Position numbers and translations under genes: made by a program. Source: Cryptomeria japonica (Eukaryota > Streptophyta > Pinopsida > Cupressales > Cupressaceae). From it: a stretch of DNA of 64,000 nucleotides. The stretch covers positions 474,619,657-474,683,656 of the forward strand of contig NC_081412.1 of the NCBI RefSeq assembly GCF_030272615.1, given 5' to 3'. The notes under the pieces are model-generated. The model did no database searches. It worked only from the letters and a program-made list of their open reading frames with translations, and had not been told where the DNA came from. Below are positions 1 to 12,265 of the stretch, one piece after another. The stretch's first letter is position 1, and every line of letters begins with the position of its first letter.

Positions 1-832
1 GACTACCATTCTTGTCTCCTTTTGATCTTTTCTTCTACCCTCACTGACAATTGGAAGCACTCTTCAACACTTCTAGGAGTAGCAAGACTTAGTTCATCTT
101 GAATGTTGAACCTAAGTCCATTTATATACCTTGCAATCTTCTTGACTTCATATTGATGGTGACCTACCCTCATGCTCAACTTGTGGAACTCTTCAGTATA
201 AGCCATCACATCCAACTCTTTTTTCTTCAAATTCTACAACTTCCTAAACATTTGGATTGTATAATCACTCGGTGGGTATTGACCCTTCATCTTGGACACC
301 ATTCTATCCCATGAACTGATCTTTGGTTTTCCTCTCCTCATCCTCTTTGATTGAACATAGTTCCACTATGTCAGTGCTAATCCCTTCAACTTTGTCTTGG
401 CCAATTTCACCTTTTGTTCTTCTGGTACCTCCTTGTATTCAAAGTAGTTTTCTAGGGCATCAATCCAATCTAGCACTTATTCATTGTTCATCTTCCCACT
501 ATATATGGGTAACTCCATTTTGAGATCAATTTGATCCCCTTTCATAACCTTTAGCATGCTCAAAATCCTCTTTATAAATTGGATCCCCCTCGAGGACCTT
601 CATTCTCATGCTCATTCTCTTCTTCATGGTCACTTTCTTCCTAAATGACCCCACCTCTTATTAGGCTTGCTTCTATGGCTACTAATTTATCTAGGAATCC
701 ATCATGAGACTCCTTTATTGTTCTCACTTCTCAGGTTAGGATTGTATTGCCTTTGGGAGACATCTTGCCCTTTCACCTTTACAACCACTTCTTCACACTA
801 CCACCCTTCTTTCACTTCCTCAATCAGAATCT
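1..832 (-). pseudogene. Ty3/gypsy gag remnant (chromovirus-like), runs off the window edge
   Basis: Reading right to left, the minus strand gives a Retrotrans_gag-type capsid reading with stops. In order it shows a GKMNNE...WIDALENYF segment near 510-440, a WDRMVSKMKGQYPPSDY segment near 310-260, and an open piece from 230 to 3 containing MAYTEEFHKLSMRVGHH and ARYINGLR. That order (W..IE.YF, then MK..PP.DY, then YTEEF..L..R, then Y..GL) is the usual gag pattern of plant Ty3/gypsy chromoviruses, whose product packages element RNA. At least three in-frame stops (TAG or TAA, mostly where CAG or TGG would be expected) make it dead. Pol would lie left of the window. The family assignment comes from motif pattern only. 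Confidence 0.75.
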
Positions 833-834
833 AT

Positions 835-846
835 GGTTTGATACCA
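835..846 (-). other. Primer binding site, initiator-Met tRNA type
   Basis: On the minus strand the bases read TGGTATCAAACC, close to the TGGTATCAGAGC primer site that many plant LTR elements use to prime from initiator methionine tRNA. It lies between the gag remnant and the probable LTR end at 861, as expected for a minus-strand element. Confidence 0.6.
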
Positions 847-860
847 CTTTAAATAGAGAA

Positions 861-2212
861 TGTTACCAACTTAACAAAATAACATTCATAAATCACGTAC
901 AAAGGCACATGTGACCCTTTATTGGAGATCTTTTCTCCCAACTTACATATCTTCCTCTTTAGGTTTCTTAAACATAGACCGGTTTAGGAACACACTTGAT
1001 GTAGGTTACCAAATAACTCAATAATTCAAAGGAATACTTGTAAAACATCTTAGGGAATCAATACAAACATCTTCCATGTATTGGTATGAGCCTCTAATAA
1101 ATTCTTTGATGAGTTGCTTCACAACCGGACTAATTTCCTAGTAGCCATACTCAGAGGGTTTTCAAGGCATAACTTTTTGTACATATGGTTTCAAGATAAA
1201 ATAGGGGAATTTATGAGTACCCTTTTTTTCTCATATATAACATATAAACTTGGATCTAGGGGTTGTTTCAGAATGTACCCCTCTTTTTTTTTACTGGTAA
1301 TTTTCCAACTAGGCCTAATTAGGCCACTTTTCCTAAGCAAGTGCCAACAATTCACGTGCCAAAATTAAAAACTCAACTCTATAGGTTGAGGCACATCACA
1401 TAGGGTCCAAATTTTCATATTACAACACTTATTTTCACTATCCAAGTTTCAAACACCAAACCCTCACTTCTACCTATGTTCATTAGGCCTAACACATGGA
1501 GATGTTAGGTTAATTTTGCCTCAAAAGTGGTCCAAACTCCACTTCCTACAAAAACTGCTCCAAAATCCATCTCCATTACTGCTATCCATTCTATTCCACC
1601 AATTTTGGCAATTCAGAAAGGTGGAATGGAGGTTTTAATCACATTTTTCTCTTCAAACTCTATGAAATAGGGTTTTTGGACAGTTTTAAGAATAATGCCT
1701 ACAAAATGCTCAAAAACTTATGGAAATGAATGAAACTAGTGTCAAATGAAAGAAGAATCAGAGCACTTTCAAATGCATCTGGTGTGAGAATGCAACTCAT
1801 CCATATAGGCATGTGATTCTCAATGCAATAGAGAAAAAACAAGAAAAAGTGCAAGAAACAAAGCTTGTTTTTATTATTTCTCCTCCAAATCTCTTCAACA
1901 ACAACCACCTAAATTATGAGGAGAAGATACATATATTTTTTTCCTCCAAACAAATTTTTAACCAACATTCATAACCACTTTTTGAATTTATGACCGTTGG
2001 TTCTCTCAAATACATCATAAAGACATAAAATAACATTGCAACTTTTACATCTTTTTGAAAATATGGATAGACTAGACCAAATGGACCCTATATCACCCAA
2101 ATATATAAAAAAAATGGTCTAAAAGGACCTTATTACATATAGAGAAACACAAAAAATCAAAATTAAACCCCTAAGTATCTTATTGACTCTAAGTGACCTT
2201 GGTGCCCCTACA
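861..2212 (-). repeat. Probable 5' LTR of the minus-strand gypsy element
   Basis: The block directly behind the primer site should be the 5' LTR. Its inner end, read on the minus strand, is GTAACA at 861. A possible outer end is TGTAGGGG at 2212, giving TGT...ACA termini and about 1.35 kb. No second LTR copy is in the window, so the outer boundary cannot be tested and could lie elsewhere. The block has no believable ORF. Confidence 0.35.
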
Positions 2213-2369
2213 CCAATCTCTCTCTCCTCCTCTCTTAGGGTTCTCTCTCTCCCATTCTCTCCTTCTCTCCCTCCCCCTCCCTTTCTCTTTTTCTCTCAAG
2301 TCTCTCTCTCTTTTCCTATAACTCTCTTTTCCTCTCTACCTACCACTCCCTTTCTCTTTCTCTCTCAAG

Positions 2370-2409
<40 letters not shown>

Positions 2410-2793
2410 GTCTCTCTCTACCATTCTCTCCCTCTCTCCCTCCCCTATCCTCCCTATTACCTCTCCCTCTCTCCCTCCCATTATTTATGTTCCCCCCTAT
2501 CTCCCTCTATCTCTCTCTCTCTCTCCCTCTCTCTCAGGTGTCTCTCTCCCTCCCCCTCCCTTTCTCTTTCTCTCTCAAGTCTCTATCTTTTTCTCTCTCT
2601 CCCTCCCACTCCCTTTCTCTTTTTCTCTCAAGTCTCTCTCCCTCTCACCCTCCATCTCTCTCTCTAGCCCTCTCTCAAGTGTTTCTCTCTCCCATTCTCT
2701 CCCTCTCTTTCCCTCTCTCCATCCCCCATCATATCTCTTCCCTCTCTCCCTCCAATTATTTCCCTCCCCCCTCTCTCTGTCTTTCTCTCTCTC

Positions 2794-2844
<51 letters not shown>

Positions 2845-3400
2845 TTCTCTTTTTCTCTCAAGTCTCTCTCTCTTTCCCTTTCTCCCTCCAACTCCCTTTC
2901 TCTTTCTCTCTCAAGTCTCTCTCTCTCTCTCTCTCTCTCAAGTCTCTCTCTGTCTCTCTCTCTGTCTCTCCCATTCTTTCTCTCTTAAGTATCTCTCCCT
3001 CTCACCCTCTATCTCTCTCTTCTCCTCTGTCAAGTCTCTCTCTTTCTCTCTCTCCCTCCCACTCCCTTTCTCTTTCTCTATCAACTCTCTCTCTCTCTCT
3101 CTCTCTCTCATTCTTTCTCTCTTAAGTATCTCACCCTCTATCTCTCTCTTCTCCTCTTTCAAGTCTCTCTCTCCCCCTCCCTTTCTCTTTTTCTTATTTA
3201 TCTCTCTCTCTTTCCCTCTAGCTCTCTTTCCCTCTCTCCCTCCCAATCACTTTCTCTTTCTCTCTCAAGTATCTCCCATTCTCACCCTCTATCTAGATCT
3301 CTCTCTCACCGCCTCTCTCAGGTTCCTCTCCCCCATTCTCTCCCTTCCCTCCCTTTCTCTTTTTCTCTCAATTCTCTCTCTCTTTCCCTCTAACTATCTT

Positions 3401-3486
<86 letters not shown>

Positions 3487-3750
3487 CCTCCCCCCCTCTC
3501 TCCCTATATCTATCTCTCCCCCTCTCTTGGGTGTCTCTCTCTTCCATTCTCTCTATTCCCCTCCCTTTCTCTTTCTCTCAAGTCTCTCTCTCTCTTTCCC
3601 TCTAACTCACTTTCCCTCTCTCACTCCAACTTCATTTCTCTCTTTATCACTCAAGTCTCTTTCCCTCTCTCCCTCCTTCATCCTCTCTCTTCCCTCTCCC
3701 TCTCTCCATCCCAAGCCTAACCTAAGAGAGAGAGAGCCTGAGTGAGAGGG
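2213..3750 (+). repeat. Degenerate CT-rich minisatellite and microsatellite
   Basis: About 1.5 kb of almost pure pyrimidine on the plus strand. It mixes perfect (CT)n runs, the longest at about 3404-3484, with a recurring degenerate unit of the form CCCTTTCTCTTTCTCTCAAG followed by TCTCTC. I count roughly a dozen copies of that unit (for example near 2279, 2348, 2560, 2611, 2893, 3068, 3180, 3353 and 3560). It ends at about 3725 with a short strand switch to GAGAGAGAG. The long open frame across it encodes only Leu-Ser-Pro repeats and is not a gene. Such tracts mutate quickly and can form triplex DNA. Confidence 0.9.
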
Positions 3751-5220
3751 AGGAAGGTGTTGGGATATATTTTGAAAATCGTTGTCTAGTATGGTTTAAG
3801 GTTTTGACCCTTTGCATAATCCCATGTCTAAAACCCTAAACCCTAATGGCCCTTCTTTCCTTGTTTTCTTCTTGTTCTAATTGATCGTTGATCTTTAGTA
3901 GCTAGTTTTTGATGTCTTAAGTTATCACTTAAAGCCTATTTTAATGTTCCATGACCGGCCCCCTCTTGATAGTCGTCAGGTCCACTCTTTTATTTTATGC
4001 TTCTTATCACCCTACATCTCTAGTAAAATATACAACTTATATCCTTGCATAAATGTGTGATTAAACCAAAGGGCTAATTTAAGCTAAATCTGCAACCTCA
4101 ACTTCCTATTTGGCACATGGGACCTACTTGAACAGGTCATGCTCTGGGTGGACCAATCAACTCTCACCCAGTGGATACCCATAGACACATTGACAGGGTG
4201 GGCTCAATATCCTTGTGATATTCATTGTCTTAATCTACGATCACTTTATTTTGATCTAATGGTCTGGATCATCGCGTGATTTTTTAATTACTTGAAGCAG
4301 CCTGATAAAGTTACTTCTACTACCTCATCACTTATGTGGTAGATAGGTCCCACTCATGATGATTTTATGTGCATGTGGTCGAGTAAGTGATTGGAATATG
4401 GAAAGAAGGATGACATGGTGAAGGAATGGGCCCACTGTACTCACACCTTATGCACTATATTAAGTAGACAACTTGTGTGTGATCAACGAATAGTAAGCTT
4501 GTGTGATTATGCAACTGATAAAATTTGCACCCAAGAGTTAACTCCATAGGTACACTGCAAACATGGCATGCGGACATAGAGGATGATAGTGAATACTTGG
4601 ACCAATGAGGAAAGGGACACCTGGTTGCCCATGCCATGCAATAAGATTGTGGGTCCCATTATCTCACCATTAGGATTAATTAAAGAGCGATACCTTCAAG
4701 ATGAATCAAGGGCTGAGATACTTGCGCGATTGTGTGGAGATGTGCAACCAAGTTAATTCTATAGTGTTGAGAGGAAAATGGTGAATAAGAAACAATAATG
4801 TTTCTATGTGTCAAACTTCATTCGTCACCGACTGATCAAGGGTTTTTTTGGGGGGCGGGGGGGGGGGGGCAATGATTAAATATGAAATGCAATGGCTATC
4901 TCCCACCATCACACCAACATATGTACCTAAATTAAATGACCTAATTGCCCATTATGATCCAGGTTTATCAGGCTATATTAGCATTGAATTTCATCAAGTT
5001 CACATTTACAACATTTTGTGCATGACATGAATCCTTGTATATTTCTCCGCTATCAAAATTAAGGTTTATCTGATAAGGGTTTCACATATATTTTTCTCTG
5101 TATATGCTATATCTTTTATGTTACCTCTTGTATGTTCATTGGCTATGCATAATAATTCAAACTCTTGAGATTGCAACCTAAACTTGACTTAGGGGCCAGT
5201 AGTTGTTTCTCTAGCAATAT
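3751..5220. other. No gene recognised (about 1.5 kb)
   Basis: AT-rich intergenic sequence. Open frames are short and unlike known proteins. A G-run occurs at about 4850-4869, and one CCCTAAACCCTAA stretch near 3832 is too short to mean a telomere. This may be decayed repeat DNA, but I cannot assign it to a family. Confidence 0.6.
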
Positions 5221-6545
5221 CTAGTAAACCCTAACCTAAGAGATGGCATAATCCTCTAGCACAAGCAGGATAAAATTCTCAAAGGAGATAATTCTACAAC
5301 TAGCTGAGTCAAGTGAGACATAGAAGAGGGCTAAGCTAGGTTCCAGACCTAATGAATTTATACTTGATGGCTTAGCTGGAATCAAAGATGCATTAATTCC
5401 ACCATGGGGTTTTATCCCTTGGAGGAGAGGTTATAATAAGAAAAAGGAGAGAGTTTCAATGTCTAACATCTAGAATTTCAATTTGGGAAGGCTTGTCATC
5501 CCAAATGTGTATGTGAACATTGAGATAGTTTATGTCATTGTTGCAAACTATAGACCTGATACCAAAGAGATTGTAGCAAAAGAAGGAGGAAGACTCATCG
5601 AAATGACAAGAGATATTATCAATGAAGTTTTTATGTTGAACCCCAATGTTGATTAAGCAATTGACCTAAAGGAGTTGGAGGCCGAATACTAGTGAAATAA
5701 GAATTTATAAAGCAGAAGATTGGCTTCATTTAGACCTCTGAGGATAAAAGGGGATTATAGGAAGTTGACTCCTCAACAAGTTGCCCCTTATAGAGCTGAT
5801 TTGTTTGCAGGATATTTCATAAATTCATACCATGCTCTGTGTTAGGTACATGTTGCAGATGCAAAAGATATGATTCCTAATTGGATGTTGGTAATATGCA
5901 TGGATATACAAAGTAGAGATATCAACAAGCCATTTGATTTTGCTTCCCTAGTGGCTAAAGGCCTTCATAATGCCCTATATGATTTCAAGACTGAGAGATC
6001 CTCATTTTTTAGGTATTATTCTTTACTGATGCATATCTTCTTGTATAAGTACTTAAATTTTTGGCATTCAATCTTTCAAATTACAACTGCAATTGAAGGA
6101 GAGAAACTCCCAATCTAGGAATGGACTTACATTTGGGATGCTCATATGAATGAGTTCAATTATTTGGTTTTTGAGAATATTTTTGTTAGAAATTTGTTAA
6201 GTATCCTCCAAGGGGATGTTAGATGGGGATTGGGTAAAGTGACCAAATAATTCTTGATGCCTAATGATTTTAGGCCTAATTTAGAGATCCCTCATAATTG
6301 GGGATCATGGTTATATTTCAAGGACCATACTTTTATTAGGGTATTTGGTATCCCTGTCACTCCTCAAAAATTACCTATGTAGGGTATTAGGGTATTTGGG
6401 GATCATGGTTACCTATGCAAATCAAAGAAGATTGAAGGGTAGAGATTTTATTCTTTGACATCATGATAGAAACAAGATATCTAATCATCTTGTTGATCTG
6501 GAGAAGGAAACTGCTAAATCATTTATTGATTGACAAAATCAAGAC
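5221..6545 (+). pseudogene. 5' half of a long unknown coding remnant (probable retroelement ORF)
   Basis: The plus strand carries a broken but clearly protein-like reading. Segments include LGRLVIPNVYVNIEIVYVIV and GGRLIEMTRDIINEVFMLNP (about 5470-5650), KLTPQQVAPYRADLFAGYF (about 5760-5820), an open stretch 5870-6118 with IPNWMLVICMDIQ, and WTYIWDAHMNEFNYLVFENI (about 6120-6180). Several stops and frame slips interrupt it. I do not recognise a catalytic motif. The phrase GG.I..T.DIINEVF.LNP resembles, in layout only, the KIT.EAVKEVTGLP phrase in the second ORF of the element at 46,239. The two may therefore be distant relatives: a non-polymerase ORF carried by plant LTR elements. Confidence 0.5.
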
Positions 6546-6869
6546 TAATGAACAGAGTATAGTTTTCTAAATATAGTAAATAGTCATAGAAAGAAAAAAA
6601 ATGATAGATCTTTTTGTTGTAATATTGCAGGTTGTCGATTCAAGAAAGATGAGATCTGATTTGATTTGGATAGAGGTTGGTGAAGAAAACCCTAAGCGCG
6701 TGAAGTTTGAGTTTTTGTTTTGGCGGGAAAACATATATATAAATATGCAGATCAAAAACTTAAATGTGTTGGATAGGTGATTCTTGATGAGAGATTTATG
6801 ATATAGTGAATCTCTGTGAGGCATGAGTTTATCAGCCTGAGTGTGATAGAATATATTGAAGAGAGTGAG

Positions 6870-7537
6870 TGTTGGAAAATAACCAATAAGGAAGGTATAA
6901 CCGGCAAGGGTTAAGGTAATCGGTAAACTATTATAGAGTATAACAGTATGTTAAATAGGCTATGTCTGAACCGGCAAGAGAGCAATAGAGAGTGAAGGAG
7001 AGAAAAGAATTTCAGAGAAGATCTGGCAAGGTTGAAACTGAATTGTAGAGGATTCAGAAAATAAGAATAGAAGACCAGTAGAACAGAGAAGCAGTGAAAC
7101 ATAAAAGAAGTTTAACCAGCAGAGTGAATAGTTTCCAAGTGTTACAAAACTCATTTGTAACCAGGTGTTTATCATTATATTGATTTATATCTCATTGTGT
7201 TTCACTAAGTGGGTGCCTAGAATAGATTAGGGGTTGGTGCTCCTTGAGTTGGTGCTCCTTTGGGTAGGTGCCCATAGATTGCTAGGGGTTGGTGCCCTAA
7301 ACATTGTAAAACTATTATTTCACTATGAGGTTGGATTGGAGCAGTAGATCTCCAACAAAATTTCTCACCAGGGTTTTTCCCATATTGGGTTTTCCTCGTA
7401 TATTTGGTGTTATGTGATGTTCTCTTGTGTGTGATTGCTTGTTAGTTCTTTCATTATCCTACCGATTGCACACATTGTTTGAAATTGTTTATAATCACTG
7501 AGTCACCCCCCCTCTCAGTGATATCTTGTATTCTACA
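6870..7537 (+). repeat. Copia-type LTR, probably solo, inside the remnant
   Basis: It starts TGTTGGAAAA and carries the U5 signature seen in the other copia-type LTRs of this window: GTTTTTCCCATATTGGG, then a TATGTGATGTTCTCTTGTG segment, then CACCCCCCCTCTCAG close to the 3' end. No primer site or pol follows it, and decayed coding sequence lies on both sides, which suggests a solo LTR left by recombination. No clean target duplication was found. GTGAG on the left and GTGAT just after CTCTCA is the nearest match, so the right end (here placed at CTACA) is uncertain by some 25 bp. Confidence 0.5.
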
Positions 7538-7574
7538 ACCTATTACTATCCAAGATAGGGTTTTCCTATCAGAA

Positions 7575-9795
7575 AGCATGCATCAATTGGTTGAAACTGA
7601 CAAATATTTGTTTTGAGGAGATCAAAGGAAAGGATTAATGATCCCATCACAAGTTGTGATTGGGATGTATCATTTGTTGAATAGGAACGCATATGAGATC
7701 CTTGATTCCATGTTGAACAAGTATAGGCTCCCTCGAGCTATGTACAAGTTTTATGACTTTGAGTGTTTTATTTAGAGGCTTGGGAAGAAAAAAATACCAT
7801 CACATAAGTGGCATGATGAGGAAGACATCATCAGGAATGTTGAAGACTATAATAATGTCTTGAAAAGAAATGAAAGATGGTATAAAATTCAATATGAGGA
7901 GCATAAGAGGAAGAGGGAGGATAGTACATATTCTCCATCATGGCAGATGCTAGCAGGTCTAGAAGTCAGAGTAAAGGCTATCTTTGGATTCTATCCATAT
8001 GTTGATAGGATCCCCTTGCCTCATCAAAGGCCTAAATTGGAATTTATGCCATCGACTCGGGTATTAGAGGGGGAGAAACTAGAATCTCCTCAATTAGTTG
8101 GTTCTCCCATTGGTCATGCATGTCCCCCACCAAGCCTTGGTGATCCCCCTTCAATCTCTACTGATATTCATGTTACTTTAGGCCCCTCCCCTTCAGAAAG
8201 ATTGATTACATAGGCCACTATGAAAAGACCCATGAGTGCTCCATCCTCAAGTGGCCCTCCCTTTCAAATACCAAAAAGTCCAATATTTGTCACTCCTCTG
8301 CACATATTATCCCCAAGGAGAGAAATTTTATTTCAGTCTTATGAGAGTTTTGATTTTCAAGGATATGAGCCTTTGTTCCCTCACAAATTTGACACAAGAC
8401 TAGGTGTCACAATCCAAGATCCTCCTAAAGAATGGGTCCTTTATGCATTCAAAATCAAGGGTGATCACTATTGATGATGTGAGGCTAAATGCCTGTAACC
8501 AATTTATGAATGATGATCAATTTGTAAACATCGGGGAGTTTAGGAATTTTGTGGTAATAAATTTGACCCATGAGATGCAAAGGAAGAGAGAATTGATTTT
8601 GATAGTCTAGGAAAGGAAGAGACATTGAAGATGAAGGGGTGAGATATTAAAGGTTGCAAATAAACAATTGGCAACCATGACTCGTGAGGTGGGGAGGGAG
8701 ATTGTAAATAGAAGTGGAGTCCTTCTTCTAGAGGGATGGGACATCTCTTCTATGATTGTTTTTGATGAATTAAGAAGAAGGTATGGCATTAATTTAGATA
8801 CAATGGATCTAGAACAAGGAGAGAAGGTTCTTAATGGAGTAATGCTTGACGATCACCTTGATAAACTAGTGATTTGGTGCCTTCATCAAGTCACAAGGAG
8901 ACTGAGAATGAGCTATGAAGTGGATCAGTTATTTGGAAGTTTACTTGTCAAGAGTGTAGTTGATACTTCTATCACAAAGGCAACAGGAATAAATTTGAAT
9001 GCGACGAAGTTTGCACATAAAGTGGTCATAAAGGTAGAGGAGGAGGTTCTCATTTTGAGAGAAAAGGTGACTACTCTGTAGGAACAATTATATGTAGGAC
9101 CCACAACCCACATACAAACCTCCTGGCATAATTGAACATTCTTTTGATGAAGTGATGGGACTAAGAAGTGATCTAGCCCAAGCCAAGCTAGACATAGCAA
9201 AATTGAATAATGAGGTGGATGTGTTGAGAACTAATTCTCCATAGGTAGAGAAAAGAGTAAGGGTAGATATCATCAAAACATTGCTTGAATAAAAGATTAC
9301 TGAGATTTTGGATCATATAGATATGGCTTGGGATGAGCATAGATAGTTGTTGATTCTTTCTTAGGAACATTTGAAGTGGCAACATTTCATGGCATGCTCA
9401 CTATCTTATATGAGCAAGAGGATTGCAGTGTTAGAAATTTTACTAGCCGAACCCCTCCATGATCAGTCGTTTAGCATCATTGTGACCTTCAAGGCCAAAT
9501 TTGAGGTGGTCAAGAATGTTTTCATTATCCATAGAATGTATACATGGAGAATTGGAGATAAAATCAAAGATTTTCAATGCCTAGTAACCAATCATATGCC
9601 TACATTGTTTCATAGAGAAAAGACTAGAGCAGAAGGTGTAAAGGTTCTGAGATCAAAATCAAAGTGGAAGGTGGATCTCAAGATAATTCAAGGCCATATA
9701 TTTCCTGATATTTTTGTGGATGATGCATAGCTCATGAAGAAATTAGGATCATACATAGATGCACACTCTATTTTTTTCTTGAATGTGGTAGGCTT
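7575..9795 (+). pseudogene. 3' half of the unknown coding remnant
   Basis: Coding-like reading resumes right of the LTR. It includes MIPSQVVIGMYHLLNRNAYE (about 7638-7700), an open piece 7860-8213 (NERWYKIQYEEHKRKRED, then a proline-rich part), 8220-8474 after a single TAG, 8404-8610, 8668-9081, and 9371-9730 after a coiled-coil-like stretch (SDLAQAKLDIAKLNNEVDVL, about 9170-9230). The frame changes at least twice and stops are scattered. A charged N-terminal part, a Pro/Ser linker and a helical C-terminal part resemble the layout of the ORF at 48,519-51,866. No conserved enzyme motif is visible and the function is unknown. Confidence 0.5.
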
Positions 9796-11165
9796 AAAAT
9801 AATGTATTTCTAGAATTAATTTTTGATCTTGAATATCTTCCTGAAGATATTGATCTTTATCCTTCAAATTAAATGCATATCTTTAAGAAGAATTTGTAAG
9901 CTTCTCATTGTCACTATGTATTAAATAGGTTTGCAAGGTTATCACACTTTTCAACATGATAAGGGGGCTCGAGAAAGGAAAAGGAGGATTCTTGATTATC
10001 TCAGATCATCTCTAACACCTATCATCTATGGATCCAAGAAAAGAATGTATGTCTATGTGATCAAGAGATCAAAATTGTTATTTGTCCTTTTCCTGTCAAG
10101 CGGTTACCTACATTTCTTAATATTGTAAAAGACCTTAAGCTTGTTGCATACTCAAGTTTTCTATAGGAGGATAATCAAGGTCTTGTGCTTTCTCTTCTTC
10201 TTCTTCCTCAAGACAAAAATATAGATGATATAGTTTAATTGAGGGGGGCTATTGTATTTTTTTCACCAAGGGTGAAATAGTATGCAATTTAGTGTTCATA
10301 ACTTTTATGGTGCAGTATTATGATTCTATATCATGTCTTAATTGCAATAAATTAATGAACATGATATGTACCCATGTTTTGCAATATATAAACATCTGGA
10401 AATCCAATTCTATGATTCCTACATTGTTTTTGTTCTCTTGTTATCCAGAGTCTTATATGAATCAATAAAATCAGGTTTTTTGTTCATATCTCTTCACTAT
10501 GTTGATCAGTTTGAGTGATTTTTATCTTCTTCAAAACTAGGAGATTAAACTTCCTAATTTTATTCAAAGAGGCTCTATGTAGAGAGTAAGAATTGAGATA
10601 CAACTGAGAAATTCATTTCATGCTATGATTGGTATTTGGTATCAATTATACAAGGCAAAAGATGGTGCAAAATATGCATATTTTATAATGTAATAATGGT
10701 TCATCTAGCATCTAGCCCAATGAATGAGGCACTCTTCATAATAATGTATTACTAACTATGGCAAGGAGAAGGTTTTGTCAAAAATTACAATAATCATTTT
10801 GTGTTTGTTTATTTCCTTCTTTCAATATATAAGATAATTAAGTTCTCATTGTGATCATAATTGTGTAAGGGTGAAGGCCACATCCTATAAAGTTTAAATT
10901 TCACTAATTTGCATAGTAGTTTGAGAATACATATGTTGTAGCATCACAAAAACTCAAAAAATTTCAAAGGTGTTACTGTAAGGGATAACCCCCTAGGTTT
11001 AATAGAGCCTAAAGTGTAGAGAGGATAACTAGCTCCTTATCCCTAGTCATTACTTTGTTAGTTGGCCTACTGATCCAAGACCTTAAAAATTAAAGTTGGC
11101 CTTTCATAGAGAATCTTTGGAGAAATCAGTTGGAAACACCAATAGAAGGGATGAAAAATGAGTAA
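9796..11165. other. AT-rich stretch, with a possible polypurine tract near 10,240
   Basis: No gene is recognised. At about 10,239-10,250 TTGAGGGGGGCTA, followed by TTGTATTTT, looks like a polypurine tract next to an LTR start. If so, the coding remnant to the left belongs to an LTR element whose 3' LTR begins near 10,252. No matching 5' LTR was identified, so this is a weak call. Confidence 0.3.
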
Positions 11166-11346
11166 GAGACCACTAAGATAACCCAAGTGAGAGAGAGGGA
11201 TGGAGGAAGGAGAGGGTTGAGAGAGAGATAGGTTGATGGAAAGAGAGGAAGAGACTAGAGATAGAGAGATCATGTGAGAGAGAGGGGGGGAGGAAGGGAG
11301 GAGTTAAGAGATATATTTTAAGTGGGAGAGGGAGGAAGGGTAGGGT

Positions 11347-11409
<63 letters not shown>

Positions 11410-12265
11410 AAGGTAGGGATATCTCTCACAAGTCTCTCCCTCTCTTTTTCTCAACCCCTCTCTCTCTCTCTCTCACTTAGGCTCTCTTTGGGTCATCTTA
11501 CTAGTATATCCCTCTTTAAATCAACCTCTCCCTTCCTCCCTACATCTCTCACTTGATCTCTCTCTCTCAGGTCTCTCTTTCCATCACCTCTCTCTCTCTC
11601 TCAACCCCTACCTTCCTCCTTCTCTCTCTCCTACTTAGGCTCTCTCTTTGGTCTCTCCCTCTCTTTTCATCAACCAGTCTTCATTTCTCTCTCTCACTCT
11701 CTCTCTTAGGTCTCTCGCCCTCTTTTCATAAACCCCTACCTCACTCCCTCCATCTGTCACTTGGGCTCTCTCTTTGCCTCAACCCCTCCCTTCCTCTCTC
11801 ACTTAATCTCTCCCTCTCCCTAGTATCTATCCCTCTATTTCCATCCCTTCCTCCCTCTCTCTCTGATATATCAATTTCTTTCCTCTCTTTGGTATTTTCC
11901 TTTCTTTCCATCAATCACTACCTTCCTCCCTCCATCTCTCTCACTTTCTCTCTTTGGTCTCTGTTTATATCCCCCTAGCTCTCTTTGGTCTCTATCTATA
12001 TCCCCCTAGTATTTTCCTTTCTTCCCATCAACCACATAGAGAGAGAGAGAGAAGTGAAGAGAGGGAGGGAGGGAGAGATTGAGAAAGAGAGATAGGAGGA
12101 ATGTGTGGGTTGATGGAAAGACTACATGGAGAGAAATCCCAAGTGCAAGAGATGGAGGGAGAGAAAGAGAGGGAGATAACTGAGAGAGAGAGAGAGGTAG
12201 GGGTTGAGGAAGAGAGAGAGGAGGAATGAGTGGAAAGAGAGGGAAATAATAGAGAGAGAATGTTG
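11166..12265. repeat. GA/CT repeat block with two strand switches
   Basis: Purine-rich on the plus strand from about 11,180 to 11,410, with a pure (GA)n run at about 11,353-11,403. It is pyrimidine-rich from about 11,425 to 12,010 and purine-rich again from about 12,030 to 12,260. The pyrimidine part is built on a degenerate unit containing CTCTCACTTAGGCTCTCT and TTTCCATCAACC. The purine parts hold the reverse complement (GGTTGATGGAAAGA), so the block is an inverted arrangement of the same satellite. Open frames here are Leu-Ser artefacts. Confidence 0.85.

Noticed and set aside
2183-3745. 520-codon open frame on the plus strand and antisense Arg/Glu-rich frames
   Set aside because: They are translations of (CT)n and (GA)n repeats (Leu-Ser-Pro or Arg-Glu), with no start context or protein pattern.
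3825-3850. CCCTAAACCCTAA telomere-like sequence
   Set aside because: Only two units, with no array around it; too short to indicate a telomere or interstitial telomeric repeat.
4848-5030. Gly-led 60-codon frame after a G-run
   Set aside because: Created by the poly-G tract; the rest has no protein-like pattern.
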